From Curvibacter sp. PD_MW3 (GTDB taxonomy: Bacteria > Pseudomonadota > Gammaproteobacteria > Burkholderiales > Burkholderiaceae_C), in assembly GCA_002633085.1 (NCBI GenBank), contig NSIV01000002.1:293602-357601 (forward strand): a DNA stretch of 64,000 bases, given 5' to 3'. A program made the translations under genes and the position numbers. The notes under the pieces were generated by a model that ran no database searches, had not been told where the DNA came from, and saw nothing but the letters and a program-made list of their open reading frames with translations. Within the stretch, counting starts at the first letter, position 1; the number at the start of each line of letters is the position of its first letter. Below are positions 45,770 through 54,541 of this stretch, one piece after another.

Positions 45770-47167
45770 ATGACGACCAGCAGAATTGAGCGCGACTCCT
45801 TCGGCCCCATCGAGGTGCCGGCCGATCGGCTGTGGGGCGCACAAACGCAGCGCTCACTGCAACACTTCCACATTTCTTCCGAGCGCATGCCGCTCGAACT
45901 GCTCATGGCGCTCGCCCGCACCAAACAGGCCTGCGCCCGCGTCAATGGTGAACTCGGCATACTGTCTCGCGAAAAAGCCGATGCCATTGCGGCCGCGGCC
46001 ACGGAAGTCCTGGCAAACCAACATGACCGCGAATTTCCGCTGTCGGTGTGGCAAACCGGCTCGGGCACGCAGAGCAACATGAACATGAACGAGGTGCTGG
46101 CCAACCGCGCCTCCGAGCTGCTGGGTGGTGTGCGAGGCGATGGCCGGCGGGTCCATCCCAATGACGAGGTGAACCTCGGGCAGTCGTCCAACGACATCTT
46201 CCCCACCGCCATGCACCTGGCTGCCTGCCTGCAGATCTCGGGGCAGCTGCTGCCGGCGCTGCGCACGCTGCGCGCCCGGCTGGAAGAAAAATCTCAGTCC
46301 TTTGCCGACATCGTGAAGATCGGCCGCACCCACTTGCAGGACGCCACGCCACTCACGCTGGGGCAGGAATTCTCCGGCTACGTGGCGCAGTTGGCACACG
46401 CCGAAAGCGCAATCCGTTCAACCTTGCCGGCCTTGTATGAACTGGCTGTTGGCGGTACGGCGGTCGGCACGGGGCTGAACACGCATGCCAAATTCGGCGC
46501 GCGTGTCGCGGCAGAACTGGCGCAGGCAACGGGCCTGCCCTTCGTCAGCGCGACCAACAAGTTCGCAGCGCTGGCCGCCCATGACGCCCTGGTGTCAGCG
46601 CACGGCGCCCTCAAGACCCTGGCGGCAGCGCTTATGAAGATCGCCAACGACATCCGCTGGCTGGCCTCTGGCCCGCGCTCGGGTCTGGGCGAGCTCAGCC
46701 TTCCCGAGAATGAGCCGGGCAGCTCCATCATGCCGGGCAAGGTGAACCCGACCCAGTGCGAAGCGCTCACCATGCTGTGCTGCCAGGTGTTCGGCAACGA
46801 TGTCGCCATCAACTTCGGCGGCGCTGCGGGTCAGTTCGAACTCAATGTGTTCAAACCCTTGATCGCCCACAACTTCCTGCAGAGCGTGCGCCTGCTGGCC
46901 GATGGCATGGCGAGCTTCGAGGCGCACTGTGTGCGCGGCATCGAAGCCAACCGGGCACGCATCGGCGAACTGATGGAGCGCTCCCTGATGCTGGTGACGG
47001 CTTTGACGCCGCATATCGGCTACGACCGTGCCGCCGAGATCGCCAAGCAGGCACACCACCAAGGCAGCACGCTGAAAGCGGCGGCGGTCGCACTCGGTTA
47101 TGTCAGCGCCAGTGATTTTGACGCCTGGGTTCGGCCGGCCAACATGGTCCGACCGCCACGGGCCTGA
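45770..47167 (+). CDS. fumC: class II fumarate hydratase
   Basis: 465-residue cytoplasmic enzyme interconverting fumarate and malate without iron-sulfur clusters, so stable under oxidative conditions. The class signature [11 protein letters not shown] is intact, as are NVNEVLANR-like NMNEVLANR and the [14 protein letters not shown] block. Full length. The start ATG 45770 follows AACAGGAAGGGGC. Iron-independent FumC fits the oxidative-stress flavour of the neighbourhood, though it is a core gene. Confidence 0.95.
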   Translation: MTTSRIERDSFGPIEVPADRLWGAQTQRSLQHFHISSERMPLELLMALARTKQACARVNGELGILSREKADAIAAAATEVLANQHDREFPLSVWQTGSGTQSNMNMNEVLANRASELLGGVRGDGRRVHPNDEVNLGQSSNDIFPTAMHLAACLQISGQLLPALRTLRARLEEKSQSFADIVKIGRTHLQDATPLTLGQEFSGYVAQLAHAESAIRSTLPALYELAVGGTAVGTGLNTHAKFGARVAAELAQATGLPFVSATNKFAALAAHDALVSAHGALKTLAAALMKIANDIRWLASGPRSGLGELSLPENEPGSSIMPGKVNPTQCEALTMLCCQVFGNDVAINFGGAAGQFELNVFKPLIAHNFLQSVRLLADGMASFEAHCVRGIEANRARIGELMERSLMLVTALTPHIGYDRAAEIAKQAHHQGSTLKAAAVALGYVSASDFDAWVRPANMVRPPRA

Positions 47168-47185
47168 CACACTGAACGACCAGGC

Positions 47186-48424
47186 TCAGGCAGCCGCCTT
47201 GCCGACCTTCCCCAATTTAGGTAGATGGGCCTCACGGATCGGCAGGTGAATCAGTGCAGCACCGATGGCCAGCATGATGTCGATGTACCAGACCCAGTCG
47301 TAGTTGCCGGTGGCTTCGAACACCCGGCCACCGAGCCAGGCCCCCAGAAAACCGCCAATCTGGTGCGTCAGCATGACAACGCCGAACAGCGTGGCCATGT
47401 TGGCGGTGCCGAAGAACTTGGCCACCAGACCGGCCGTCGGCGGCACGGTGGAGAGGAAGGTCAGGCCCATGACAGCGGCGAACACCAGCATCACCGCGCC
47501 GGTCTTGGGCGCCAGCAGGAACAGCAGCACGGCCAGCGCGCGCGTGGCATACAGCAGAGACAGCAGCGACTTCATGCGCCAGCGCCCTACCGCCCAGCCC
47601 ATGGCCACGCTGCCCACGATGTTGAACAGCCCCAGCATGGCCAACGACCAGGCACCAAACTGCACCGGCAAGCCGCACGCGGCAATCACGCCCGGCAAAT
47701 GCGTGGCCAGAAACGCCACATGAAAGCCGCAGACGAAAAAGCCGGCCGCCAGCATCAGATAACTTTTGTTCTTCAACGCGGCCCGGATGGCATCCAGCGT
47801 GCCGACCGGCTGGTGACCCGCCGGCGCCGACTGCAGCGAGTTGCCCTTGAGCACCAGGGCGGCCGGCAATCCCAACAGCACCAGCAGACCCATGATCTGC
47901 ATGGCATGGGCCCAGCCCTGGCTGACCATCAGCGCGCCCGCAATCGGGGCCATCAGGAATTGGCCAAAGGAACCACCCGCGTTGACGATGCCGGTGGCCA
48001 GGCCACGCTTCTCCAGCGGAATCAGGCGCGCCGTGGCGGCCATCAGCACAGCTGGCCCGGCCATGCCGGCGCCGCCTGCGGCCAACACGCCAATGGCCAG
48101 GATCAAACCCGCGCTGCTTGTCATGAACGGGGTGATGAAGGTTCCCAGCGCCACCAGCAGCACACCGACGAACAGCACGCGCCCGGCGCCGATCTTGTCG
48201 GCCATGGCGCCGGCAAAAGGCTGGGTCAGCCCCCACCAGAGCTGGCCGAAGGCAAACGCCAGGCTGATGCTGCCGATGCCCAGACCGGTGGCGGTATTGA
48301 GTGGGCTCAGAAACAGGCCCATGGTCTGCCGTGTGCCCATGGTCAGGGCAAATGTGCCGGCCGCCGCGAGCAGCACGAGCCAGATCATCGTGCGTGGGCT
48401 GCGCGCCTTGTCAGTACGGGTCAT
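47186..48424 (-). CDS. MFS transporter (oxalate/formate antiporter-like)
   Basis: 412-residue inner-membrane transporter with twelve helices and the MFS loop motif GAMADKIGAGRV. Overall pattern (GTRQTMGLFLSPL near the start, GSFGQFLMAPIAGAL) is that of monocarboxylate/oxalate-formate type major facilitators; the cargo is unknown. The start at 48424 is chosen because AGGAG lies 6 nt before it; other in-frame ATGs are at 48427 and 48472. It is the second gene after the MarR regulator, overlapping the latter's 3' end by 14 bp. Confidence 0.88.
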   Translation of the reverse strand: MTRTDKARSPRTMIWLVLLAAAGTFALTMGTRQTMGLFLSPLNTATGLGIGSISLAFAFGQLWWGLTQPFAGAMADKIGAGRVLFVGVLLVALGTFITPFMTSSAGLILAIGVLAAGGAGMAGPAVLMAATARLIPLEKRGLATGIVNAGGSFGQFLMAPIAGALMVSQGWAHAMQIMGLLVLLGLPAALVLKGNSLQSAPAGHQPVGTLDAIRAALKNKSYLMLAAGFFVCGFHVAFLATHLPGVIAACGLPVQFGAWSLAMLGLFNIVGSVAMGWAVGRWRMKSLLSLLYATRALAVLLFLLAPKTGAVMLVFAAVMGLTFLSTVPPTAGLVAKFFGTANMATLFGVVMLTHQIGGFLGAWLGGRVFEATGNYDWVWYIDIMLAIGAALIHLPIREAHLPKLGKVGKAAA

Positions 48425-48896
48425 CATCAACTCCTGATTCGACGGGGGATAAGAGTTCGAGCGCGTCATCAATCAAGGTATGCAGGGCCAGCACGCGCTC
48501 GATGCCCAGTTGCTGGTTGAGCCCGTCTTGCGCCACGCGCCAGCGGCGCTGCGCCTCGTGCCGTTTCTCGCGGCCGCTCTCGGTGATGCTGACCAGGCGG
48601 CTGCGCCCGTCCGAACCGGCGCCCAGCGCCAGCCAGCCCGCCTCGACCAGCGGCTTGAGGTTGCGCGTCAGCGTGGAGGCGTCCATCTTCATGGCCCGTG
48701 CCAGCTCGCCGGGCCGGATCGGCCCCAGCTTGAGCACGTAGGACAGCAGCGAGTACTGGGTCACCTTCAGGCCGGCCTTGACGAGCTCGGCATCGTAGTA
48801 CTGCGCCACCCGGCGCATCAGCTGGCGCAGCTTGAAGTTGGTGCAGCCCTGCGGTTTCATCGCCGCCGCACTTGACGCGTGTGTGACATGTTTCAT
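48411..48896 (-). CDS. MarR-family transcriptional regulator
   Basis: 161-residue winged-helix repressor. The recognition helix region is MDASTLTRNLKPLVEAGWL and the wing SDGRSRLVSITESGREKR. It likely binds a phenolic or other small effector. It precedes the MFS gene in one transcript and is divergent from a thioesterase gene across 50 bp containing two palindromes, the probable operators. The start ATG 48896 or 48860 (MKPQGC) are both possible. Confidence 0.88.
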   Translation of the reverse strand: MKHVTHASSAAAMKPQGCTNFKLRQLMRRVAQYYDAELVKAGLKVTQYSLLSYVLKLGPIRPGELARAMKMDASTLTRNLKPLVEAGWLALGAGSDGRSRLVSITESGREKRHEAQRRWRVAQDGLNQQLGIERVLALHTLIDDALELLSPVESGVDDDPY

Positions 48897-48902
48897 GACT
48901 TA

Positions 48903-48916
48903 ATTGTATCTACAAT
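48903..48916. promoter_or_regulatory. MarR-type operator 1
   Basis: ATTGTA-TC-TACAAT, perfect 6-bp arms, in the 50-bp divergent gap between the MarR gene and the thioesterase gene. Both this and its neighbour start with ATTG and end with CAAT, the usual look of MarR sites. Confidence 0.65.
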
Positions 48917-48917
48917 C

Positions 48918-48931
48918 ATTGCATATGCAAT
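48918..48931. promoter_or_regulatory. MarR-type operator 2
   Basis: ATTGCATATGCAAT is an exact 14-bp palindrome, one base after operator 1, and covers the probable promoter region. The centre-to-centre distance of 15 bp would put two dimers at about one and a half helical turns. Confidence 0.65.
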
Positions 48932-48946
48932 AAATAGGAGCACAAC

Positions 48947-49510
48947 ATGGGCTCAAGCCCCACCCCCTCGAATGCACTGGATCAGTGGCTGGCCGAAGAA
49001 GCCGCCACGCGTCAGCGGCTGGACGCCGGCCCGGGCCCGGGCGTGGCCAGCCCGGCGCAGATCAGTGGCAAAAACGGCCTGGAGATGATGCAGGCCATGC
49101 TGCGTGGCGAACTGCCCTATGCGCCGATCGCGCGCACGCTGGACTTCATGCTGATCGAGATCGACGCCGGTCGCGCCGTCTTCCAAGGCACACCGGGGCC
49201 ACAGCATTTCAACCCCATGGGCACGGTGCATGGCGGCTGGTTTGCCACCTTGCTCGACTCAGCCCTGGGTTGTGCCGTGCACACCATGATGCCGCCCGGG
49301 CGCGCCTACACCACGGCCGAGCTGGGAGTGAACCTGGTCAAGGCGTTGACGCCCAAGGTGACGCGCGTGCGGGCCGAGGGCCGCGTCATCCACTGCGGCC
49401 GCCAGCTGGCCACGGCCGAAGCGCGCCTGGTCGGCCCCGACGGCACGCTGTATGCTCATGCCACCACAACCTGCCTTGTTTTTGACATTCCGGCATCATC
49501 CCGACCATGA
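48947..49510 (+). CDS. PaaI-family hotdog thioesterase
   Basis: 187-residue cytoplasmic thioesterase of the PaaI group, which hydrolyses aryl- or acyl-CoA thioesters. Signature [20 protein letters not shown], then [15 protein letters not shown] and the final strand [13 protein letters not shown]. An N-terminal extension of about 45 residues precedes the domain. It is regulated by the divergent MarR gene, judging from the shared operators, and overlaps the next gene by 4 bp. Confidence 0.88.
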   Translation: MGSSPTPSNALDQWLAEEAATRQRLDAGPGPGVASPAQISGKNGLEMMQAMLRGELPYAPIARTLDFMLIEIDAGRAVFQGTPGPQHFNPMGTVHGGWFATLLDSALGCAVHTMMPPGRAYTTAELGVNLVKALTPKVTRVRAEGRVIHCGRQLATAEARLVGPDGTLYAHATTTCLVFDIPASSRP

Positions 49511-49890
49511 GACTGCTTCACACCATGCTGCGCGTTGGCAACCTGCAACGCTCGATCGACTTCTACACCCAGGTGCTGGGCATGCAACTGCTGCGCACCT
49601 CCGAAAATCCCGAATACAAATACACGCTGGCCTTTCTCGGCTTTGACGGCGGCAATCCCGGCCAGGCCGAGATCGAGCTGACCTACAACTGGGGCGTGGA
49701 AAGCTACGAGTTGGGCACGGCCTACGGCCACATTGCGCTCGGTGTGCCCGACGCGTACGCGGCCTGCGCCAAGATCAAGGCCGCCGGCGGCAACGTCACG
49801 CGCGAAGCCGGTCCGGTCAAGGGCGGCAGCACGGTGATTGCCTTCGTGACCGACCCGGATGGCTACAAGATCGAACTGATCCAGCACTAG
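49507..49890 (+). CDS. gloA: lactoylglutathione lyase (glyoxalase I)
   Basis: 127-residue cytoplasmic metalloenzyme converting the methylglyoxal-glutathione hemithioacetal to S-lactoylglutathione. The family is evident from [53 protein letters not shown] and [20 protein letters not shown], with H6, E57-type and C-terminal E ligands in place. Overlaps the thioesterase stop. Confidence 0.95.
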   Translation: MRLLHTMLRVGNLQRSIDFYTQVLGMQLLRTSENPEYKYTLAFLGFDGGNPGQAEIELTYNWGVESYELGTAYGHIALGVPDAYAACAKIKAAGGNVTREAGPVKGGSTVIAFVTDPDGYKIELIQH

Positions 49891-49946
49891 CCGCTCCCAG
49901 GCGAGTCACTCGCCGGTCGTCATCCGCGGTAGGATGTACCCATTGG

Positions 49947-49969
49947 CGCTGCCGCCCCATGCGGCAGCG
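49947..49969 (+). other. hairpin in the leader of the second GGDEF-EAL gene
   Basis: CGCTGCCGC and GCGGCAGCG form a 9-bp GC-rich stem with a CCCAT loop, 21 bp before GTG 49991. If translation began at ATG 49934 this would lie within coding sequence; the hairpin followed by GGGGGCAG argues for a leader and a GTG start. Confidence 0.45.
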
Positions 49970-49990
49970 GCTCACGGGGGCAGACACACA

Positions 49991-52342
49991 GTGACGGCGT
50001 TTCAGACCCTTCAGCAGACCTTCCTGACTCCGCAGGCGGAGAACGAGGAGTTGCACAACTGGCGAGAGCGCATTCTCTCGGCCATTCTGTTGGTGATCGT
50101 CACCCTGGGTAGCCTGGCAGCCATTCCCAGCGTGCTGCTCGCATGGCGCGAAGGGCTGGTGGCGGTTGCCTGGATCGATGCCTTCGCGCTGGCCTGGGTG
50201 ATCACCATCTGGCGCTACCGCACCCTGCCCTACCGTTTCCGAGCCTGGAACCTGCTGGCCCTGGTCTATCTGCTGGGCATGTGGTTCCTCATGGTCATTG
50301 GCCCGGCCAGCCAGATCTACCTGATGGCCTTCCCCGTGATGACCGCCCTGCTGCTGGGCCTGCGGCCAGCCTTGCTGGCACTGGTGCTCAATGGCGTGAG
50401 CCTGCTGAGCCTGGGCTATGCAGTCAATGCCGACCTGCAGATGCAGGGCTTCGAATCCCAGCCGTTGCTGAAGTGGGTCGTCATCACGATCAACTTCATG
50501 TTCATCAACTCGGTCATCACGATCTCATGTGCCGTGCTGCTCAACCAGCTGGAAACATCGCTGGAGCGGCAACGCGCGATCGCCCAATCATTGGAAAAAG
50601 GCCAGAGCCACCTGCAAAAGGCCAACGAGGACCTGCGGCTCACAGGCACGGCCCTGACGCGCCTGAACGACATGGTCGTGATCACCGAGGCGGCCCCTTT
50701 GAGTGCGCCGGGCCCCCGCATTGTTTTCGTCAACGATGCGTTTGAGCGTTGCACCGGCTACACGCGCGAAGAAGTGATCGGGAAAACGCCGCGCGTGTTG
50801 CAAGGCCCCCGGACCAGCCGAACCGAACTCGACCGGATCAAGGCGGCGCTAGGCAAGCAAGAACCGGTGCATGCCGAGCTGCTCAATTACGCCAAGGACG
50901 GCCAGGAGTACTGGCTCGATCTGAACATCGTGCCGGTCACGAACGAGCAGGGTGAACTCACGCACTGGGTGTCGGTGGAGCGCAACATCACCGAGCGCAA
51001 GAAGGCCGAAGAGGACATCCATCGCCTGGCCTATTTCGATGTGCTCACGGGGCTACCCAACCGGCGCATGCTGCTGGACCGGCTCGAACAGGTGCTGGCG
51101 TCGGCACGGCGTTCACCGGTCATCGGCGCGCTCCTCTACCTGGATCTCGATCGCTTCAAGAACATCAACGATGCGCGCGGCCATACCGCCGGCGACGCAC
51201 TGTTGATGAGCGTCGGTCAGCGTCTGAGCGATCTGGTGCGCGAGGAAGATACCGTCGCCCGCCTGGGGGGCGACGAATTCGTGATCCTGACAACCCACCT
51301 GACAGCAGACCACGATGCCGGCGGGCGGGCCGCCATGGCGGTTGCCAACAAGGTGCGAGAAGCACTGGAGCAGCCTTTCACGATCCATGGCGAACCCTAC
51401 AGCACCAGCGCAAGCATTGGCGTCACCCTGCTGCCCAAACCGGGCCAGTCCGCCGACGGTCTGCTGCGCGAGGCTGATACGGCCATGTACCGAGCGAAAG
51501 CGGCCGGCCGCAACCGGATTGCCTTTTTTGAAGCGGCCATGCAATCGGAGGTGGAGGAACGCCTGGCCCTCGAACACGACCTGGCGCAGGCCATCACCCA
51601 GAACCAGCTGGCACTGCACCTGCAGCCTCAAGTCGATCGTACGGGGCATGCCGTTGGCGCCGAACTGCTGCTGCGCTGGACGCACCCGGTGCGTGGCCAG
51701 GTTCCGCCCTCGACATTCATTCCCGTCGCCGAAGACAGCCCCCTGATGCTGCGACTGGGCGACTGGGTCATGGAACAGGCCTTCCGGACCCAGGTCCATC
51801 TGCAGGCCGCTGGCCACACGCTGCCCTTGTCGATCAACGTCAGTCCGCGCCAGTTCCGTCAGTCCGACTTCGTCCGGCGCGTGTCGGCCCTGCTGGCGAG
51901 CACCGGCGCCAACCCGGCCCGTCTGGTCTTCGAGGTGACGGAGGGACTGCTGATCGAGAACCTGGACCGGACCATCGCACGCATGAACGAGCTGGCCGCG
52001 CTCGGCATCCGCTTTTCGATCGACGATTTCGGTACCGGCTACTCCAGCCTGGCCTATCTCAAGCGGCTGCCGCTCTACGAGATCAAGATCGACAAGAGCT
52101 TCATCGACGACACACCGGCCGACCCCAACGACACGGCCATCGTGCAGATGATCCTGTCCATGGCCCGGCACATGGGGCTGAAGGTCGTCGCCGAAGGGGT
52201 GGAGACACGCGAACAGGCCGACTTCCTGCTGGCCCATGACTGCGATGCCCTGCAAGGTTATCTGTTCGCCAAACCGGCACCGGTGAGCGACTGGCTGGCC
52301 CGGCAAAGCAGCCGGCCTTTACAGCCGCACCCGATGACCTGA
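49991..52342 (+). CDS. membrane diguanylate cyclase/phosphodiesterase (MASE-like-PAS-GGDEF-EAL)
   Basis: About 783 residues. Five to six N-terminal helices (roughly residues 30-190) form a membrane sensor, then a PAS domain with ITERKKAEEDI at its end, GGDEF (RLGGDEFVIL, I-site REED five residues before) and EAL. The EAL motif reads ELL, but the other residues needed for c-di-GMP hydrolysis are present ([32 protein letters not shown]). The start is GTG 49991 after GGGGG or, less likely, ATG 49934. It is a single-gene unit. Confidence 0.9.
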   Translation: MTAFQTLQQTFLTPQAENEELHNWRERILSAILLVIVTLGSLAAIPSVLLAWREGLVAVAWIDAFALAWVITIWRYRTLPYRFRAWNLLALVYLLGMWFLMVIGPASQIYLMAFPVMTALLLGLRPALLALVLNGVSLLSLGYAVNADLQMQGFESQPLLKWVVITINFMFINSVITISCAVLLNQLETSLERQRAIAQSLEKGQSHLQKANEDLRLTGTALTRLNDMVVITEAAPLSAPGPRIVFVNDAFERCTGYTREEVIGKTPRVLQGPRTSRTELDRIKAALGKQEPVHAELLNYAKDGQEYWLDLNIVPVTNEQGELTHWVSVERNITERKKAEEDIHRLAYFDVLTGLPNRRMLLDRLEQVLASARRSPVIGALLYLDLDRFKNINDARGHTAGDALLMSVGQRLSDLVREEDTVARLGGDEFVILTTHLTADHDAGGRAAMAVANKVREALEQPFTIHGEPYSTSASIGVTLLPKPGQSADGLLREADTAMYRAKAAGRNRIAFFEAAMQSEVEERLALEHDLAQAITQNQLALHLQPQVDRTGHAVGAELLLRWTHPVRGQVPPSTFIPVAEDSPLMLRLGDWVMEQAFRTQVHLQAAGHTLPLSINVSPRQFRQSDFVRRVSALLASTGANPARLVFEVTEGLLIENLDRTIARMNELAALGIRFSIDDFGTGYSSLAYLKRLPLYEIKIDKSFIDDTPADPNDTAIVQMILSMARHMGLKVVAEGVETREQADFLLAHDCDALQGYLFAKPAPVSDWLARQSSRPLQPHPMT

Positions 52343-52433
52343 GATGTGCCAGGGTTGAGCGGCCACCGGCTTGCCGGAAACCGCACACCGGCCTACAGTC
52401 GCAGCGGTTCTTCCACCTTTTGAGGAGATTGTC

Positions 52434-52946
52434 ATGATCCGCGTTCTCATGCCCCTGGCCGCAGCTGCCCTGCTCTCGGCCTGTGCCACCCCGAGCGGCC
52501 CGACGGCCTCGGCCCAACTCCAACCCACGCGCGGCAACGCCACCAGCGGCGACATCCGCTTCACCCAGCAAGGCGACAAGGTGCTGGTCAGCGGTGAAGT
52601 GCGCGGCCTCAAGCCCAATGCTGAGCACGGTTTCCATGTGCATGAGAAAGGCGATTGCTCCAGCGGCGATGGCATGAGCACCGGCGGCCACTTCAACCCC
52701 ATGGGAATGAAACACGGCGCGCACGAAGCCAATGAACACCATGTGGGCGACCTGCCCAGCCTGAAGGCCGACGCCTACGGTGTGGCGCGCATCAACTTCA
52801 CGTCGAACAGCATCTCGGTTGGCAGCGGCAGCAACGACATCGTCGGCCGCGGTCTGATCGTGCACCGCGACCCGGACGACTACACCACCCAGCCCACTGG
52901 CAACGCCGGCCCGCGCCTGGCCTGCGCTGTGATCAGTCGTTCGTGA
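52434..52946 (+). CDS. sodC: Cu,Zn superoxide dismutase lipoprotein
   Basis: 170-residue periplasmic dismutase. Signal with lipobox LLSAC (C17). Metal ligands: H68, H70, H86, H94, H103, D106 and H144, and the disulfide pair C75/C164. Full length. The start ATG 52434 follows GAGGAG. It protects the periplasm from superoxide, which suits the nearby periplasmic oxidases. It converges on mocA with a shared hairpin. Confidence 0.95.
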   Translation: MIRVLMPLAAAALLSACATPSGPTASAQLQPTRGNATSGDIRFTQQGDKVLVSGEVRGLKPNAEHGFHVHEKGDCSSGDGMSTGGHFNPMGMKHGAHEANEHHVGDLPSLKADAYGVARINFTSNSISVGSGSNDIVGRGLIVHRDPDDYTTQPTGNAGPRLACAVISRS

Positions 52947-52952
52947 GAAGCA

Positions 52953-52974
52953 CCGGCAGCCTCAAGGCTGCCGG
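52953..52974. terminator. bidirectional hairpin between sodC and mocA
   Basis: CCGGCAGCC (52953-52961) and GGCTGCCGG (52966-52974) close a TCAA loop. It starts 7 bp after the sodC stop and overlaps the final codons of the convergent mocA gene. No long T tract follows. Confidence 0.5.
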
Positions 52975-53513
52975 GTCTGCAAGAGTTCCTGCACCCGCTG
53001 CAGGTCCTGCACGGTGTCGATGTCGGTCACGCAACCGGCATCGTCCACTATCAATTCAGTAGCGCCGTGCGCTTTGACGACAAGGGCTGCCCCTTGATTT
53101 CCCTCCAACCCCATGAGCTGCGGCCCGCAGACGCGGGCAAAGCGCACCGGGTGGCCGTGCCGCCCCTGGTACACCGGCCGCACCACCGCCTGCTGCGCCG
53201 GGGCGGCTGCCACGCGGCGAATGGTTTCGGCTTGCAGCAGCGGCAAGTCGGCTGGCAGGATCAGCCAGGCGGACGCATCGGGGTTGGCACGCACCGCTGC
53301 CGCAATCGAGTCCCCCATGCCGGGCAAGCCGGTCTCTTCCAGATAAAAAGGCAGCCCGCTGGCGCGCACGGCATCCAGCGTGTGCTGCAGCACGGTCTTG
53401 TTTCCGAGCAGCGCCTGCAGCTTGTGTGTGCGACCACCCGAGGCCAGAAAACGCTCGCCCTGGCCGGAGGCCAGCACGATCACCACCGGCTGCAAGGACG
53501 CTTCAGGCCGCAT
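52962..53513 (-). CDS. mocA: molybdenum cofactor nucleotidyltransferase (MocA-like)
   Basis: 183-residue NTP-transferase (MobA-like fold) that converts molybdopterin to the cytosine dinucleotide form needed by enzymes of the xanthine-oxidase family. Nucleotide motif LASGQGERF at 14-22 and K31, the central ILPADLPLLQ at about 84-93. It overlaps nothing but abuts xdhC (TGA directly followed by ATG), ending the four-gene molybdenum operon. Confidence 0.85.
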   Translation of the reverse strand: MRPEASLQPVVIVLASGQGERFLASGGRTHKLQALLGNKTVLQHTLDAVRASGLPFYLEETGLPGMGDSIAAAVRANPDASAWLILPADLPLLQAETIRRVAAAPAQQAVVRPVYQGRHGHPVRFARVCGPQLMGLEGNQGAALVVKAHGATELIVDDAGCVTDIDTVQDLQRVQELLQTRQP

Positions 53514-54515
53514 TCAGACGACGGTGCAACCGGGTGTGCGAGCCACCGCGGCGCTGACCGCGTTCTTGACCTGCACGATCTCAGCCACGATCGACACCGC
53601 GATCTCGGCCGGCGTCTTGGCGCCGATGCTCAGGCCCACCGGGCCATGCAGGCGTGCCAGTTCATCGGCACTGAGGTCGAAGTGCTCGGCCAGGCGTTGT
53701 TTGCGCGTCGCCTGGTTGCGGCGTGACCCCAAAGCCCCCACATAGAAGGCCGCCGATTTGAGGGCTTCGAGCAGTGCCATGTCGTCGAGCTTGGGGTCGT
53801 GCGTCAGGGCCACGATGGCGGTGTGGGCGTCGGGCAGCAGTTCGCGCACCACGTCGTCGGGCATACCTGCCACGCGCTGCACGCCCTCGATCTCCAGCAC
53901 CGCCGCATACTCTTCACGCGGGTCGCACACCAGCACCTCGAAGTCGAGCATGCCGGCCATGCGCGCCACCGCCTGCGACAACTGGCCGGCACCGATGAGC
54001 AGCAGGCGCCACTTGGGGCCGAACACCGTGGTCAGGGTCTGGCCGTCGAACGCCATGCCCTGGCCGCGCACCGCGTCGGCCAGCACCACCTCGCCGCTTG
54101 CCAGATGGAGCGTGCGCGCCAGCAGCCGGTGTTCAGCCGTGCGCGCGAGCAGCGTCTCGACCCAGCTCACCTCGCGCAGCGGCTCCTGCACCAGCCGCAA
54201 CGTGCCGCCACAGGGCAGGCCGAAGCGTGCCGCCTCCTCCTTGGTCACACCGTAGGCAATGAGCGACGGCTTGGCAGAGGTCTGATCTGCGGTGCCGGCC
54301 GCCAGCGCGGCCTTGGTACGGGCGATCAGGTCGTCCTCGACACAGCCGCCCGACACCGACCCGCTGACCACACCGTCGTCACGCACGGCCAGCAGAGCCC
54401 CCGGCGGGCGCGGCGCGCTGCCCCAGGTTTCCACCACCGTGACCAGCGTGACCGCATGGCCGGCGCGTTTCCAGGCCAGCGCATCGGCCAGCACACGCAG
54501 ATCAAGACTTTCCAT
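53514..54515 (-). CDS. xdhC: XdhC/CoxI-family molybdenum maturation factor
   Basis: 333-residue chaperone that sulfurates or inserts the molybdenum cofactor into xanthine-oxidase family enzymes. N-terminal XdhC_CoxI block (WGSAPRPPGALLAVRDDG, SGSVSGGCVEDDL) and the C-terminal Rossmann-like part (LLIGAGQLSQAVARMA, VALTHDPKLDDMAL, IGAKTPAEIAVSI). It is 26 bp downstream of the large subunit. Confidence 0.93.
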   Translation of the reverse strand: MESLDLRVLADALAWKRAGHAVTLVTVVETWGSAPRPPGALLAVRDDGVVSGSVSGGCVEDDLIARTKAALAAGTADQTSAKPSLIAYGVTKEEAARFGLPCGGTLRLVQEPLREVSWVETLLARTAEHRLLARTLHLASGEVVLADAVRGQGMAFDGQTLTTVFGPKWRLLLIGAGQLSQAVARMAGMLDFEVLVCDPREEYAAVLEIEGVQRVAGMPDDVVRELLPDAHTAIVALTHDPKLDDMALLEALKSAAFYVGALGSRRNQATRKQRLAEHFDLSADELARLHGPVGLSIGAKTPAEIAVSIVAEIVQVKNAVSAAVARTPGCTVV

Positions 54516-54541
54516 TCACCACCTCTTGGGTCCTAGGATTT

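Noticed and set aside
49934-49990. Upstream ATG start (49934) for the second GGDEF-EAL gene
   Set aside because: The added residues (MYPLALPPHAAAAHGG) lie over a strong hairpin and the ATG lacks spacing to a ribosome site; GTG 49991 has GGGGG upstream.
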